Positions 1 through 7,092 of a stretch of 22,758 bases of DNA are shown here, piece after piece. The DNA is from a virus. Numbering within the stretch: the stretch's first letter is position 1; each line of letters opens with the position of its first letter. The position numbers were made by a program, and so were the translations under genes. The notes beneath the pieces were generated by a model. That model searched no databases and was not told the origin of the DNA. It was given only the letters and a program-made list of their open reading frames with translations. The DNA is taken from positions 1-22,758 of the IMG/VR virus record IMGVR_UViG_3300017971_000788; one strand, written 5' to 3'.

Positions 1-66
1 AGGGGACCGACGCTGGAGGAGGTCAGTGAAGTATGCTGGCCCAAAACAGCAGAGGCATGTAGGTAA
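1..66 (+). CDS. 3' end of an unidentified gene (partial)
   Basis: Frame 1 is open from the first base to a TAA at 64-66 and would encode the last 21 residues of a protein, ending PKTAEACR. Its start lies outside the window. The next plus-strand gene begins 39 nt further on with its own ribosome site, which fits an operon of small plus-strand genes. Frame 2 is also open here, to about base 108, so the frame choice is tentative. No function can be given. Confidence 0.35.
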   Translation, partial: RGPTLEEVSEVCWPKTAEACR

Positions 67-105
67 CAACGGGGTATTACCGCCCCACAGGATACAGAGG
101 ACTGA

Positions 106-429
106 ATGATGCATAAAACCAAAGCCGAAGCCAGCCAACAAAACGCGCCACGCGGTAATGCCTCCGTGTTGAAGCGCCTTGTTATGCGTAACACTGTTCT
201 TAGGATGATCTTCTATCGAGACATTTTGCCGGGCGATATTTTTGAATTCAATGAATTTGACGACGATGAGAGAGACCCATTTAAAATAGATGGCCCGTTT
301 AAGGTGAGGGTTAAGGCCGTGAAGAACGGATACGTGGCCTATGAGCATGTAGCGGGCAGTATGTGGAAAAATGAAAGCATGAAAAGAAGTAGCTTCCTAT
401 TTTGCTACGTACCGACTTTTGACGCATAA
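106..429 (+). CDS. Small phage protein of unknown function (107 aa)
   Basis: I do not recognise a named family. The start is supported by an AGAGG ribosome site 5 nt upstream of the first of two adjacent ATGs. The N-terminal ~35 residues are basic. The rest is acidic then beta-rich: LPGDIFEFNEFDDDERDPF (about residues 41-59), followed by a stretch that looks like paired strands (KVRVKAVKNGYVAYEHV). No signal peptide or membrane segment is visible. It lies on the strand opposite the virion genes, next to another small plus-strand gene, so it is more likely an early or accessory protein than a virion protein. A stem-loop follows directly. Confidence 0.7.
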   Translation: MMHKTKAEASQQNAPRGNASVLKRLVMRNTVLRMIFYRDILPGDIFEFNEFDDDERDPFKIDGPFKVRVKAVKNGYVAYEHVAGSMWKNESMKRSSFLFCYVPTFDA

Positions 430-435
430 CACCGA

Positions 436-462
436 GATAGTGAGCCGAAGGCCTCACTTATC
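436..462. terminator. Stem-loop after the 107-aa gene, possible bidirectional terminator
   Basis: GATAGTGA (436-443) pairs with TCACTTATC (454-462) around an inner GCC-GAA-GGC hairpin, with one bulged base on the right arm at each of two points. It starts 6 nt after the stop codon at 429. On the plus strand it is not followed by a clean T-run (GAGCTGTTAT), so it may be a weak terminator or an RNA-processing structure. Confidence 0.35.
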
Positions 463-554
463 GAGCTGTTATATCTAATATGCACCAAGAATCTTTTAAT
501 TATACGGAGCTATGGTTGTTGGCTAAGGTTAAGTAACACAACAGGAGAAATGAG

Positions 555-863
555 ATGAGCAGTTACGATGAGATAAGACAGCAGGGCGACATTAATGCAG
601 AGATTCACTACCTGAAAGAACGGATTGAGGATTTGGAGTCCCGTATATCGAAAGAATCATGGGAAGATAACGTCAGCAAAGACTATCCTGTGCTGTGTTG
701 GGTTAGGGATGACGATACCATGCCGTTTAACAGAATTAGGGCGATTATCGGCATTGAGGGGGAAGACACATATAAGTATAAGACGTATGATGCTCCATAC
801 GCCCAAGCAGTACCCTTGACAAAGGGAGAGATTCAGCGATTTATGGATAATGCGCCTACCTAG
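555..863 (+). CDS. Small phage protein of unknown function (102 aa)
   Basis: The start is supported by AGGAG at 543-547, 7 nt before the ATG. An out-of-frame ATG at 550 stops at once. The N-terminal ~40 residues contain a charged helix with heptad-like spacing (INAEIHYLKERIEDLESRI), a likely short coiled coil. A predicted beta-rich part follows (DYPVLCWVRDDD, then RIRAIIGIEGEDTYKYKTYD). No catalytic motif, signal peptide or membrane segment is seen. It is the last plus-strand gene: its stop overlaps the 3' end of the convergent exonuclease remnant by 8 nt. It is probably an early or accessory protein; nothing in the sequence allows a firmer role. Confidence 0.7.
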   Translation: MSSYDEIRQQGDINAEIHYLKERIEDLESRISKESWEDNVSKDYPVLCWVRDDDTMPFNRIRAIIGIEGEDTYKYKTYDAPYAQAVPLTKGEIQRFMDNAPT

Positions 864-1248
864 CCATAGCTTTCGCAGGCTTCGAACTCCATGATCCACA
901 ATCATTGCATTGGAATCGCTGTCTTTTTGTTGTGCGAGTCCTGGTGAACCCTCTTCCACTATTGTGACCTATAACAGCATCGGCTTCAGAAAGAACTCTG
1001 TGTAAGGTTTCAACAACACCCTTATCTATTGTCGGGTATCTGGCTGGAGCGGTGAAGGGTTTAAATTCGGGGAAATCTATGACGCTGGTGACGTGTACCT
1101 TGTTGCTGTCAAACCACTTCCAGGCTCCACAGAATATATACCAGTCTTGTAGAATATCTTTGCAGCTAGGGGAGGCTTCGAATAGCTGAAACGTGGTGAC
1201 AATCATGTGAGATGTCTCAATATCCCACTCTAAACTGAAGTACACCAC
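856..1248 (-). pseudogene. Internally deleted YprB/DnaQ-like 3'-5' exonuclease remnant
   Basis: The reading frame resembles phage RNase H-fold exonucleases of the YprB type. It has motif I (WDIETS, residues 8-13), then FCGAWKWFDSNKVHVTSV (39-56) matching the usual 'CxAAKW..' strand, then EADAVIGHN (88-96). In the family IGHN runs straight into the second catalytic Asp (GDxFD), then about 100 residues to motif III and a C-terminal zinc ribbon. Here IGHN is followed within two residues by a zinc-ribbon tail (RGFTRTRTTKRQRFQCNDCG, 99-118). Exo motifs II and III and the first CxxC pair are therefore absent. The start is a GTG with no Shine-Dalgarno sequence, so the N-terminus may be eroded too. 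I infer an in-frame deletion product without nuclease activity. It lies downstream of the lysis genes and converges with the plus-strand genes. Confidence 0.65.
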
Positions 1249-1302
1249 AAAGGAGTAAGGCGACCATTGCTATAGTTAAGCATTAAAGTCGGGATTTGTC
1301 TA

Positions 1303-1698
1303 TTACTTGAACAGACTGGTTGCAAATCTGGCCTGTTTGATGAAGTTTTGAGCTATTTCGTATGTTCTCCCTGGCTTTATATTGGGAATATCAACAGATG
1401 ACTTGGCGATACTCCAGATATCCTCCACCAAAAGACGATCAGCAGCGGATAGATTCCGGCTATTGATCTCTATCTCGACTAATTTAATAAAATCTGCTGG
1501 ATCCATCCCCACCGTTAGGGCTTTTTCTATCTTATTAATAGCCCCATCTATTCTAATGGCCCTCACTCTTGGGTCATCCGCAGCCTGTATGAACTGGGCA
1601 ACCGCATTCCGAGCACCGATATCAACAATTACCTGTCTCTCTGGAGTTAGATTGCAACCCGATAAAATTAGAACAATTGATAGTACAAGGTATTTCAT
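1303..1698 (-). CDS. Lipoprotein in the lysis block (131 aa), possible outer-membrane spanin
   Basis: A short signal peptide (MKYLVLSIVLILSGC) ends in the lipobox LSGC, with the lipidated Cys at residue 15. Asn at +2 gives no inner-membrane retention signal, so outer-membrane sorting is expected. The mature part (~117 residues) is mostly helical and charged (for example DPRVRAIRIDGAINKIEKAL) and is longer and less proline-rich than classical Rz1 proteins. It starts with a 4-nt ATGA overlap with the holin-like gene, after a good GGAGAG ribosome site, so the three genes are coupled. An o-spanin role is inferred from position plus lipobox; a moron-type surface lipoprotein (superinfection exclusion) is the alternative. 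Confidence 0.6.
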   Translation of the reverse strand: MKYLVLSIVLILSGCNLTPERQVIVDIGARNAVAQFIQAADDPRVRAIRIDGAINKIEKALTVGMDPADFIKLVEIEINSRNLSAADRLLVEDIWSIAKSSVDIPNIKPGRTYEIAQNFIKQARFATSLFK

Positions 1699-1889
1699 TT
1701 CTGCTCTCCTTTCACGCCCAAGGCACCGGCTAACCCTGCTGACAGGGCCATCATATACGCCACCATAGGGACTTGTCCTAGTTGGGCTAAGGTCATGCTA
1801 GAACCTCCGTCCATCGTCGTTAGAGAGGCTCCCATTGCGCTACAGAAGCCCATAAGACCTAATAATACTCGTTTAGTAAGTGGATTCAT
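1695..1889 (-). CDS. Holin-like small membrane protein (64 aa)
   Basis: The 64-residue protein has two hydrophobic segments (about residues 8-24, VLLGLMGFCSAMGASLT, and 41-58, PMVAYMMALSAGLAGALG). They are separated by a short polar linker, with positive charge at the N-terminus (TKR) and a charged tail (KGEQK). This fits a class II-type phage holin with both ends cytoplasmic, which would permeabilise the inner membrane at lysis. It is preceded by AAAGGA 6 nt before the ATG, overlaps the upstream spanin-like gene by 4 nt, and overlaps the lipoprotein gene by 4 nt. The assignment rests on size, topology and neighbours, as holins share little sequence. No endolysin is visible next to it. Confidence 0.6.
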   Translation of the reverse strand: MNPLTKRVLLGLMGFCSAMGASLTTMDGGSSMTLAQLGQVPMVAYMMALSAGLAGALGVKGEQK

Positions 1890-2179
1890 TGGCTGTCCTT
1901 TAATAGTCTGTTATGTATCTTCCGCCTATCTGGAGGTATGAACTTCTGCTTTAGTACGTCTGGTGGATCTGGAGGGAATCGCCTGGAATCCCTTAATATA
2001 TCTATCTGCTGTGTATTTTTTAGCACCCTTTCATCTAATGCCTTAAACCGTTCTTGTTGAACGGCTTGGTTCACGGATATGGTATAGACGTGCAAAGAAA
2101 TAAACGACAGAAATCCTATCGCTAACGTCTCATAGAGATTTAGCGAGAAAAAGCGTTTTTCTTTTACTTCCTTTGTCAT
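1886..2179 (-). CDS. Membrane-anchored coiled-coil protein (97 aa), possible inner-membrane spanin
   Basis: A basic N-terminus (KEVKEKR) is followed by one transmembrane segment (about residues 14-36, including LAIGFLSFISLHVY). Then come a charged, coiled-coil-like stretch (QAVQQERFKALDERVLKNTQ) and a proline- and arginine-rich tail (RRFPPDPPDVLKQKFIPPD). An N-in, C-out protein with a periplasmic coiled coil is the i-spanin/Rz architecture, and it begins a three-gene coupled block with a holin-like protein and a lipoprotein. It is shorter than a typical Rz, so it could instead be a holin or antiholin-like protein. The ribosome site is weak. Confidence 0.5.
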   Translation of the reverse strand: MTKEVKEKRFFSLNLYETLAIGFLSFISLHVYTISVNQAVQQERFKALDERVLKNTQQIDILRDSRRFPPDPPDVLKQKFIPPDRRKIHNRLLKDSQ

Positions 2180-2222
2180 TCATCTAGTCTGCGCTGCCTA
2201 ATAATGCTTTAATTCTGTCCAT

Positions 2223-2294
2223 TCAGAGCATCTCCATCTCACTATACAGAACTTTTTCAGGCATAGCATTAAATCCTCTTATAATAATTTTCAT
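2223..2294 (-). CDS. Possible 23-aa mini-ORF in the tailspike-lysis gap
   Basis: The 121-nt gap at 2180-2300 between the tailspike and the lysis block holds an ATG-started frame beginning MKIIIRGFNAMPEK and ending at a TGA. That stop is followed directly (TGAATG) by a 12-codon frame running to 2184. Neither has a convincing ribosome site at its first ATG; an internal ATG at 2264 has AGAGGA upstream. These could be leader peptides, a decayed small gene, or noise. Confidence 0.2.
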   Translation of the reverse strand: MKIIIRGFNAMPEKVLYSEMEML

Positions 2295-2300
2295 GGTCTA

Positions 2301-4028
2301 TTATGGAACTTCATCAACGGACATCACACTACATCTAAAGGCTTCATTAACGGCTATACCAGCTCCAGTGATATTGCCTAGTCTTACTGTCACAGTATCA
2401 GGAGCAGATACAAAAGCAGATATCATCAGACCTGAAGCCAAACTACCATCAGAAGGCCAGGCGACAGCCTGCATTCTATTTGTTAATGCTCCTGTAACGG
2501 TAATGGTTTGATCTGATGTAGAGTTAGCTGCAATAGTTCCGAAATTTAAAGTAGCGGATGCTTGGGCAAAGAAATATAACTCAGCATTACCGCTGTTTAT
2601 CTTTAACTTCTCAATATTGACCGTTAATGTGCCAGTTCCGCCATGCTCTATATTCCACCTTGCATCTAAGTTAGTATTTTTAACTAATGTATTAAAAACA
2701 TAATCCGCGCTAACTGTATCTTCTAGTGAACCTACATAATCAGGATTTCTTAGCTTTCTCTGTATAGCTTGTAATTTACTTGAAGAAGGTTCATTGTTTT
2801 GATCTACACCAAACACTAAATTACCTGTTGAAGCATCAGTATAAGAATCAACTATTCCAGAGATACCATTACAATATAATATATTTCCATAGCCATTGGC
2901 GCCGAATTCCAATTGATTCCCAGTGTTATTCTCCATAAATATAGAACCAGTATTGGAATGAGAATTTATAATAATTCCGCCAGCAGTATTACCAAAAGCT
3001 TTAACCATCAAAAAATTATGGTGTCTGCTTCTATTTGCCAGAGTTCCACTATTAACAATATTTAATCCGTAGCCACCATTATTAGAACAATGAGCAATAA
3101 TCTGCCCATGATTATTGTCAGTATAATTTTCAGTAAATCTTAGACCATCACCATCACAGTTATTAACCAATACTCGACATCTAAAGCTAGGGCCATGCTC
3201 CCATACAAGTCCATGACCACGCATATCTGTTATATGGGTCTCTACTTCTGCCAAAATAGAGTTAGCACCACCATACCCTATAACAATGCCGTTACCACTC
3301 CCAGATGCAACATCACCACCATCTATTTTGCCACCAAGAATTTTTGTTGAATGTCCGGTTATTCTAAAAACATCTGTGTCTACAGAAGGCTTTATAATTG
3401 CGCCTTGAGATAAAATAAACCTGACTCTTTTCCCATCATCTAAAATCGGCTCAGTAATAGTCCATGTGCCATCTGGAATAAATACATCACCACCATCACT
3501 GGGAAGAGAATCTACAGCAGCAGCAATTCCAGTAGAAAGATCAGAGGTCGTAGCGCCATAACGTCTTACATCATGCCTATCTGGGCTATATTCATACTCA
3601 GCAACCCCCGTCTCACCTGATAGGGGAGGGTAGTGCCTAAGAATAGGGCTTGTCGCGTCATTAGAGGGACCCACAAACACTTTATTTAAATTAGAGTGTA
3701 GTGTTGCAGTTGTGCCGGTAGAGTCAACAATATCTGCTACCGTTATAGTAAGACTAGAGACGTTTGATACAGTGCCCCACCGATCGAGCCCACCCGTTAG
3801 CTTAACTCTTCGCCCCACATGAAACTCTGAGGCGTCAGCCACAGTGAAAGTCGAGGTAGTCGCATAGGTGGCTGTTGAAATGTAGATCCAATGTCGATTG
3901 GTGTCTAAATCCCGCTTAACGACGTCTTTTAATTGCCTGAGATGATTATCCCCTTGCGAAATAACATCTGCGCCTGCGGGGTTAGCTTCATCGAGCTCAT
4001 TGATGTGCGTTGCTGATTCTAGTGCCAT
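2301..4028 (-). CDS. Tailspike / receptor-binding protein with right-handed beta-helix (575 aa)
   Basis: This is modular. Residues 1-40 carry a virion-anchor motif (SQGDNHLRQLKDVVKRDL, 24-41) that also occurs in the fibre protein at 9450-10220. Residues ~46-115 are a beta-rich module (TFTVADASEFHVGRRVKLTG) of a type common in phage tail fibres. Residues ~150-400 show the pectate-lyase-like beta-helix entry (DVRRYGATTSDLSTGIAAAV, then GGDVFIPDGTW), followed by Asn- and Gly-rich coils. The C-terminal ~95 residues (ATLNFGTIAANSTSDQTITV through TVTVRLGNITG) look like a beta-sandwich of a kind often found at phage fibre ends. Such proteins bind and often cleave surface polysaccharide; the catalytic residues cannot be identified by eye. 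An AGGT sequence lies 8 nt before the ATG. The gene is visibly AT-richer than its neighbours, as expected for an exchangeable host-range gene. Confidence 0.85.
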   Translation of the reverse strand: MALESATHINELDEANPAGADVISQGDNHLRQLKDVVKRDLDTNRHWIYISTATYATTSTFTVADASEFHVGRRVKLTGGLDRWGTVSNVSSLTITVADIVDSTGTTATLHSNLNKVFVGPSNDATSPILRHYPPLSGETGVAEYEYSPDRHDVRRYGATTSDLSTGIAAAVDSLPSDGGDVFIPDGTWTITEPILDDGKRVRFILSQGAIIKPSVDTDVFRITGHSTKILGGKIDGGDVASGSGNGIVIGYGGANSILAEVETHITDMRGHGLVWEHGPSFRCRVLVNNCDGDGLRFTENYTDNNHGQIIAHCSNNGGYGLNIVNSGTLANRSRHHNFLMVKAFGNTAGGIIINSHSNTGSIFMENNTGNQLEFGANGYGNILYCNGISGIVDSYTDASTGNLVFGVDQNNEPSSSKLQAIQRKLRNPDYVGSLEDTVSADYVFNTLVKNTNLDARWNIEHGGTGTLTVNIEKLKINSGNAELYFFAQASATLNFGTIAANSTSDQTITVTGALTNRMQAVAWPSDGSLASGLMISAFVSAPDTVTVRLGNITGAGIAVNEAFRCSVMSVDEVP

Positions 4029-4031
4029 AAT

Positions 4032-4565
4032 TTAAACCTGATTAACCGCCGGAGCGTATGAAGTTATGGTTAGTGCGCCTATAGGTGCTTGCCATTGCGT
4101 TATATTATTAATTGCTAGCGGGGAGTAAGATGTCAAAGTAAGAAAGCCAGAAGGCAGACTTTCAATAATATTGGATTCATTGTCATGAATAGCGCAGTGC
4201 CAAAATGAAACCCCTTTTGTACAGGTAAGGTGATCATTTATACCTGGACTCCAATCAGCGCCTTGATTGCCTTTAAGATTCGTGTTTGTAAAATCTATGA
4301 TTGTATTGTTATCACCAAAGATAACCGTAATAGTTTGACCCTTAACGCCATCGTTAAAATCTGTGATAGTCGTCGCTGAAGTGTTTGATGTAAAAAAAGT
4401 ACTCCGACCTTTTACCGTCGGAGTCGAGTCACCATCTACAAAATTAATATAGTTATTGGGGTAGATATCTACCTTTTGCAGTATGTCAGAGATTTGGCGT
4501 AGCTGGGTAAATACATCAGAAAAACTCTGTGGTAGAGCTGGCGCATAAAGTTTAACGTTGCTCAT
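4032..4565 (-). CDS. Small fibre-type virion protein with two Pro-Gly repeats (177 aa)
   Basis: Residues 1-40 form a helical start (SFSDVFTQLRQISDILQKVD), perhaps a trimerisation or attachment segment. Residues ~40-125 (TTITDFNDGVKGQTITVIFG, then IIDFTNTNLKG) resemble the beta-structured C-terminal region of phage fibres and tailspikes. The tail holds two copies of a P-x-G-x-L-T-(L/I)-T-S-Y-x-P unit (residues 138-149 and 161-172, 23 apart). The same unit is repeated six times in the 644-aa protein at 15454-17388. The gene overlaps the ejection-type gene upstream by 14 nt and lies 3 nt from the tailspike, so it probably acts in the same adsorption apparatus. Exact function is unknown. Confidence 0.65.
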   Translation of the reverse strand: MSNVKLYAPALPQSFSDVFTQLRQISDILQKVDIYPNNYINFVDGDSTPTVKGRSTFFTSNTSATTITDFNDGVKGQTITVIFGDNNTIIDFTNTNLKGNQGADWSPGINDHLTCTKGVSFWHCAIHDNESNIIESLPSGFLTLTSYSPLAINNITQWQAPIGALTITSYAPAVNQV

Positions 4566-6099
4566 TTTGTTCTTGCTGTGATCTCATAAAGTCAGCGAAG
4601 AACACAGCGTCTGCTGATATCTTCTGTGCTGGCGTGGGACTTGAAATGTTTGTCTTTAAGTTCTTCAAGCTAACCTGGGGCCTCATTAATAGTTCGGTTA
4701 ATTCCTCTACACTTCTTGCTTTCTTGGGAACATTCTTCAAGTACGCTTCAACAACTTTTTTCCCATCTTTCCCAGCCCTGACGACAGCGTTTGCTAATCG
4801 TGAGTTATTCGCCGTCAAAGTCTGTGAAAGCTTTCTTGATACCTGCCCTATAATAGGAACAGCAATAGCCCCAGGGGTTCCAAATGCCGCGCCACCTGCC
4901 ATCATGCCACCAGCAGGAAGAAGCATTCTTACAGCCTGATCCTCACTGAACCCTAGTTTTCCTATTAATTTAGTAAGATTCGCCGCAGTAGTACCCTGAA
5001 CTACTTTCTGCATGGCAGACTTTTCTTCTGCTGAAAATCCGCGCATCTTTTTTTTATTATTTAGCAAAGACCTGAATTGAACTCGAATTCCGTTTTCAAA
5101 TCCTGTCGCCTGGTTTTGGGCCTTACTGATAGCTTCATCAAGTAATTCTGATTTCTTCGCTCGCTGATATAATTGGCGTGCGTCTTTATATTTTGCGCCA
5201 ACACCTTTCGCTGCCCCTTTAGCGAAGTCATGGGGTTTTAGGTCGTCCATGAAGTCATCGATCATATTAACCATTATGGAGCCCATTCTTGCGTCTGCTG
5301 GATCAATACTAGCCGCAGCGCTTTTTGCTATCTTCCTTAGTGTATCCAATTCTGTGGTCGTGAGAGGGTTGTCTTGCGCCTGGATAATCCTGTTTAGCGC
5401 GGCCGTAGATTTTGGGTGTAGAGTAGGGTCGATGCCCTCCCTTGTTGCTTTTTTGGCTATTCCAGCTCCGAGAGAATTAATACGCTTAGAAGTAACAATA
5501 GCACCAGCGTCATCCAGCTCATTATATATCCCCCTTGCTGCTTTCTTTAGGTTTTCCGCTGTAGGCGCAGCATTCTTCAAGTACCTATTAACAACTTTGG
5601 CTGATGCCCGTGGCAATTTTGCCAGCTTCCTTACAGGGGCCGCGCCTGTCGCCATTATTAGAGCGGTTGGAATAGTTTCACCTATAGCCCCACCCACTGG
5701 CCCGCCGACCTTGTATCCAAATTCGCCAGCACTTTCCTGTGCCGACTTTAGCACATCCGTAATGGGCTGCATAAAATCAACCACGTCCTGTAGACCCTCT
5801 TGGCCCTGTTGTGTTCTAGGCTGAAAGGTTAGAGCCTCCCTTGTCTGCTCGACAAATTCAGGCCCTTTACCAAAAGGCAAGCCAACAATTCCAGCCAGCC
5901 CTGACAATGGCTCTGCCAGAATGCTAGAACCAATAGTTAGTGCTGGCTCAACAAATCCAGACAATAATCCGCTAGGTTGCTGGTGCGTAGTTATCCCGCT
6001 AGATGATTGCATAGGGGGCGGCTGCTTTGATGCAAGATACTCTTTTATTTCTTGGTCTGTATAACCAGCCCTTTTTGCTGCTTCTCTGTCAAATGCCAT
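4552..6099 (-). CDS. Internal virion / DNA-ejection-type protein (515 aa)
   Basis: The N-terminus has the AGYTDQEIKEYLASK motif (residues 11-25), which I recognise from large internal virion proteins of podovirus-like phages. Gly/Ala-rich hydrophobic segments at about 48-75, 130-155 and 393-420 (for example GGMMAGGAAFGTPGAIAVP) could insert into host membranes. Between them are long Lys- and Ala-rich helices. It is the last and largest of three ejection-type genes after the nozzle, matching the P22 gp7/gp20/gp16 block in position though not in obvious sequence. A GAGAG ribosome site precedes the ATG. An internal duplication is noted under findings. Role inferred: delivered with DNA to form or aid the trans-envelope channel. 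Confidence 0.6.
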   Translation of the reverse strand: MAFDREAAKRAGYTDQEIKEYLASKQPPPMQSSSGITTHQQPSGLLSGFVEPALTIGSSILAEPLSGLAGIVGLPFGKGPEFVEQTREALTFQPRTQQGQEGLQDVVDFMQPITDVLKSAQESAGEFGYKVGGPVGGAIGETIPTALIMATGAAPVRKLAKLPRASAKVVNRYLKNAAPTAENLKKAARGIYNELDDAGAIVTSKRINSLGAGIAKKATREGIDPTLHPKSTAALNRIIQAQDNPLTTTELDTLRKIAKSAAASIDPADARMGSIMVNMIDDFMDDLKPHDFAKGAAKGVGAKYKDARQLYQRAKKSELLDEAISKAQNQATGFENGIRVQFRSLLNNKKKMRGFSAEEKSAMQKVVQGTTAANLTKLIGKLGFSEDQAVRMLLPAGGMMAGGAAFGTPGAIAVPIIGQVSRKLSQTLTANNSRLANAVVRAGKDGKKVVEAYLKNVPKKARSVEELTELLMRPQVSLKNLKTNISSPTPAQKISADAVFFADFMRSQQEQNEQR

Positions 6100-6100
6100 T

Positions 6101-7090
6101 TTATCTCTCGAATGATGATAATGGAGGCTTGTTTGCCTGTTTCTTGGCGTCAGCTATTGCTTTTGCCATAGTGTTGGCCGTGGAATGTGGGTCAAGGTAT
6201 TTTTCTATATTATTCAGGAACAAATTATAGGCGCGCCATTTTAGTTTGACCGTTTCCGGGTGGTCCCAAGGCTTAGGCTTGAATCTATCGGCGGTATTCC
6301 TCACCTCCTCGGGAGGCATCGCTGCGCCGGTTTCTGTTCTAGTTATCGCCTGTATCCCTAGCTCATACGCCGCCCTAAGTCGCCCGGCCTCCTCTGACAA
6401 GAACATTGCTGATGCGGGGGCAGCATCAATTGTCGCCATTTCAACAATAACACCTCTATTTATATCGCCTTCAGGCGTGAACAAAATAGGCTCTATTGTT
6501 GGTACTTCCGCTTTTGCGGTGTTTATCATTGCTTGCTTGCCAGCAGACTCAGCAGGTCTTGGAGTTTCTTTTAATTGGTATCTGTTGGGGTTACTGATTA
6601 AATCTTGTTCTGTCGTGGCTATGCTAGGCATTCTCCCGGTTTGCGTGTCATACAACTTCTTAAGTGTGTCCAAAGGAACACGCTTGTTGGGGTTTACTTG
6701 ATCGCCAACAATGTTCTGTACTAAAGGTGATTTACCTATTTGCGTAAATTGCTGATAGCTCATATCAGACGGGACAAGGTCAAACTCCTTGGCCTGAAGA
6801 TAGCGGTTGATATTGGCATCCAGTTTTGGTGATTGTGGCGTTGCCGCTTGCAATAATTGTTGGCCCACATATTCGGGTGCACCCGGCAGCAATCCTTTCA
6901 AAACTCCTGCTTGTTGGGGGTTAAGGAACGGTTTAATCTCTGGCCCCATTTGGTCAGAGAAAGGATTCGGGATTGATGCTGCTCCTGTTTGTGCCTGGTC
7001 AATCTGCTCAGCTAGCTTTTGCTGCATTAGTTCTCTCTGGGTAGGAACCCCAAACAGTTCGCCAAGCAAAGTACCTTCTAAGAAAGCCAT
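6101..7090 (-). CDS. Putative internal virion protein (329 aa)
   Basis: No family is recognised. The protein is helical and rich in Gln, Pro and Ala, with a hydrophobic first 15 residues (MAFLEGTLLGELFGV) followed by LMQQKLAEQIDQAQTGAASI. The C-terminal ~100 residues are charged (KPWDHPETVKLKWRAYNLFL) and end in a Lys/Ala-rich helix. No signal peptide cleavage site or catalytic motif is evident. It lies between two other ejection-type genes with 1-2 nt spacing, so a capsid-internal protein or a partner of the ejected complex is the best inference. Confidence 0.55.
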   Translation of the reverse strand: MAFLEGTLLGELFGVPTQRELMQQKLAEQIDQAQTGAASIPNPFSDQMGPEIKPFLNPQQAGVLKGLLPGAPEYVGQQLLQAATPQSPKLDANINRYLQAKEFDLVPSDMSYQQFTQIGKSPLVQNIVGDQVNPNKRVPLDTLKKLYDTQTGRMPSIATTEQDLISNPNRYQLKETPRPAESAGKQAMINTAKAEVPTIEPILFTPEGDINRGVIVEMATIDAAPASAMFLSEEAGRLRAAYELGIQAITRTETGAAMPPEEVRNTADRFKPKPWDHPETVKLKWRAYNLFLNNIEKYLDPHSTANTMAKAIADAKKQANKPPLSSFER

Positions 7091-7092
7091 AA

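Noticed and set aside
480-536. An 18-codon plus-strand frame starting MHQESFNYTE between the two plus-strand genes
   Set aside because: It has no ribosome site and is short enough to arise by chance in an AT-rich intergenic stretch.
657-959. A 100-codon minus-strand frame opposite the 102-aa plus-strand gene
   Set aside because: It overlaps two better-supported frames, lacks a ribosome site, and its translation has no family-like features.
1249-1302. Terminator between the lipoprotein gene and the exonuclease remnant
   Set aside because: Only a 4-bp stem (TGCT/AGCA) is present and there is no U-run.
5048-5055. An A8-G run (A AAA AAG in frame) in the 515-aa gene, resembling the dnaX -1 frameshift site
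   Set aside because: The -1 frame ends after about 15 codons, no convincing stem-loop follows, and the run encodes ordinary lysines; no product is gained.
5249-5824. A 191-codon plus-strand frame within the 515-aa gene
   Set aside because: It is an antisense shadow: hydrophobic, Ala/Ser-rich product mirrors the Ala/Gly-rich helices on the coding strand, with no ribosome site.
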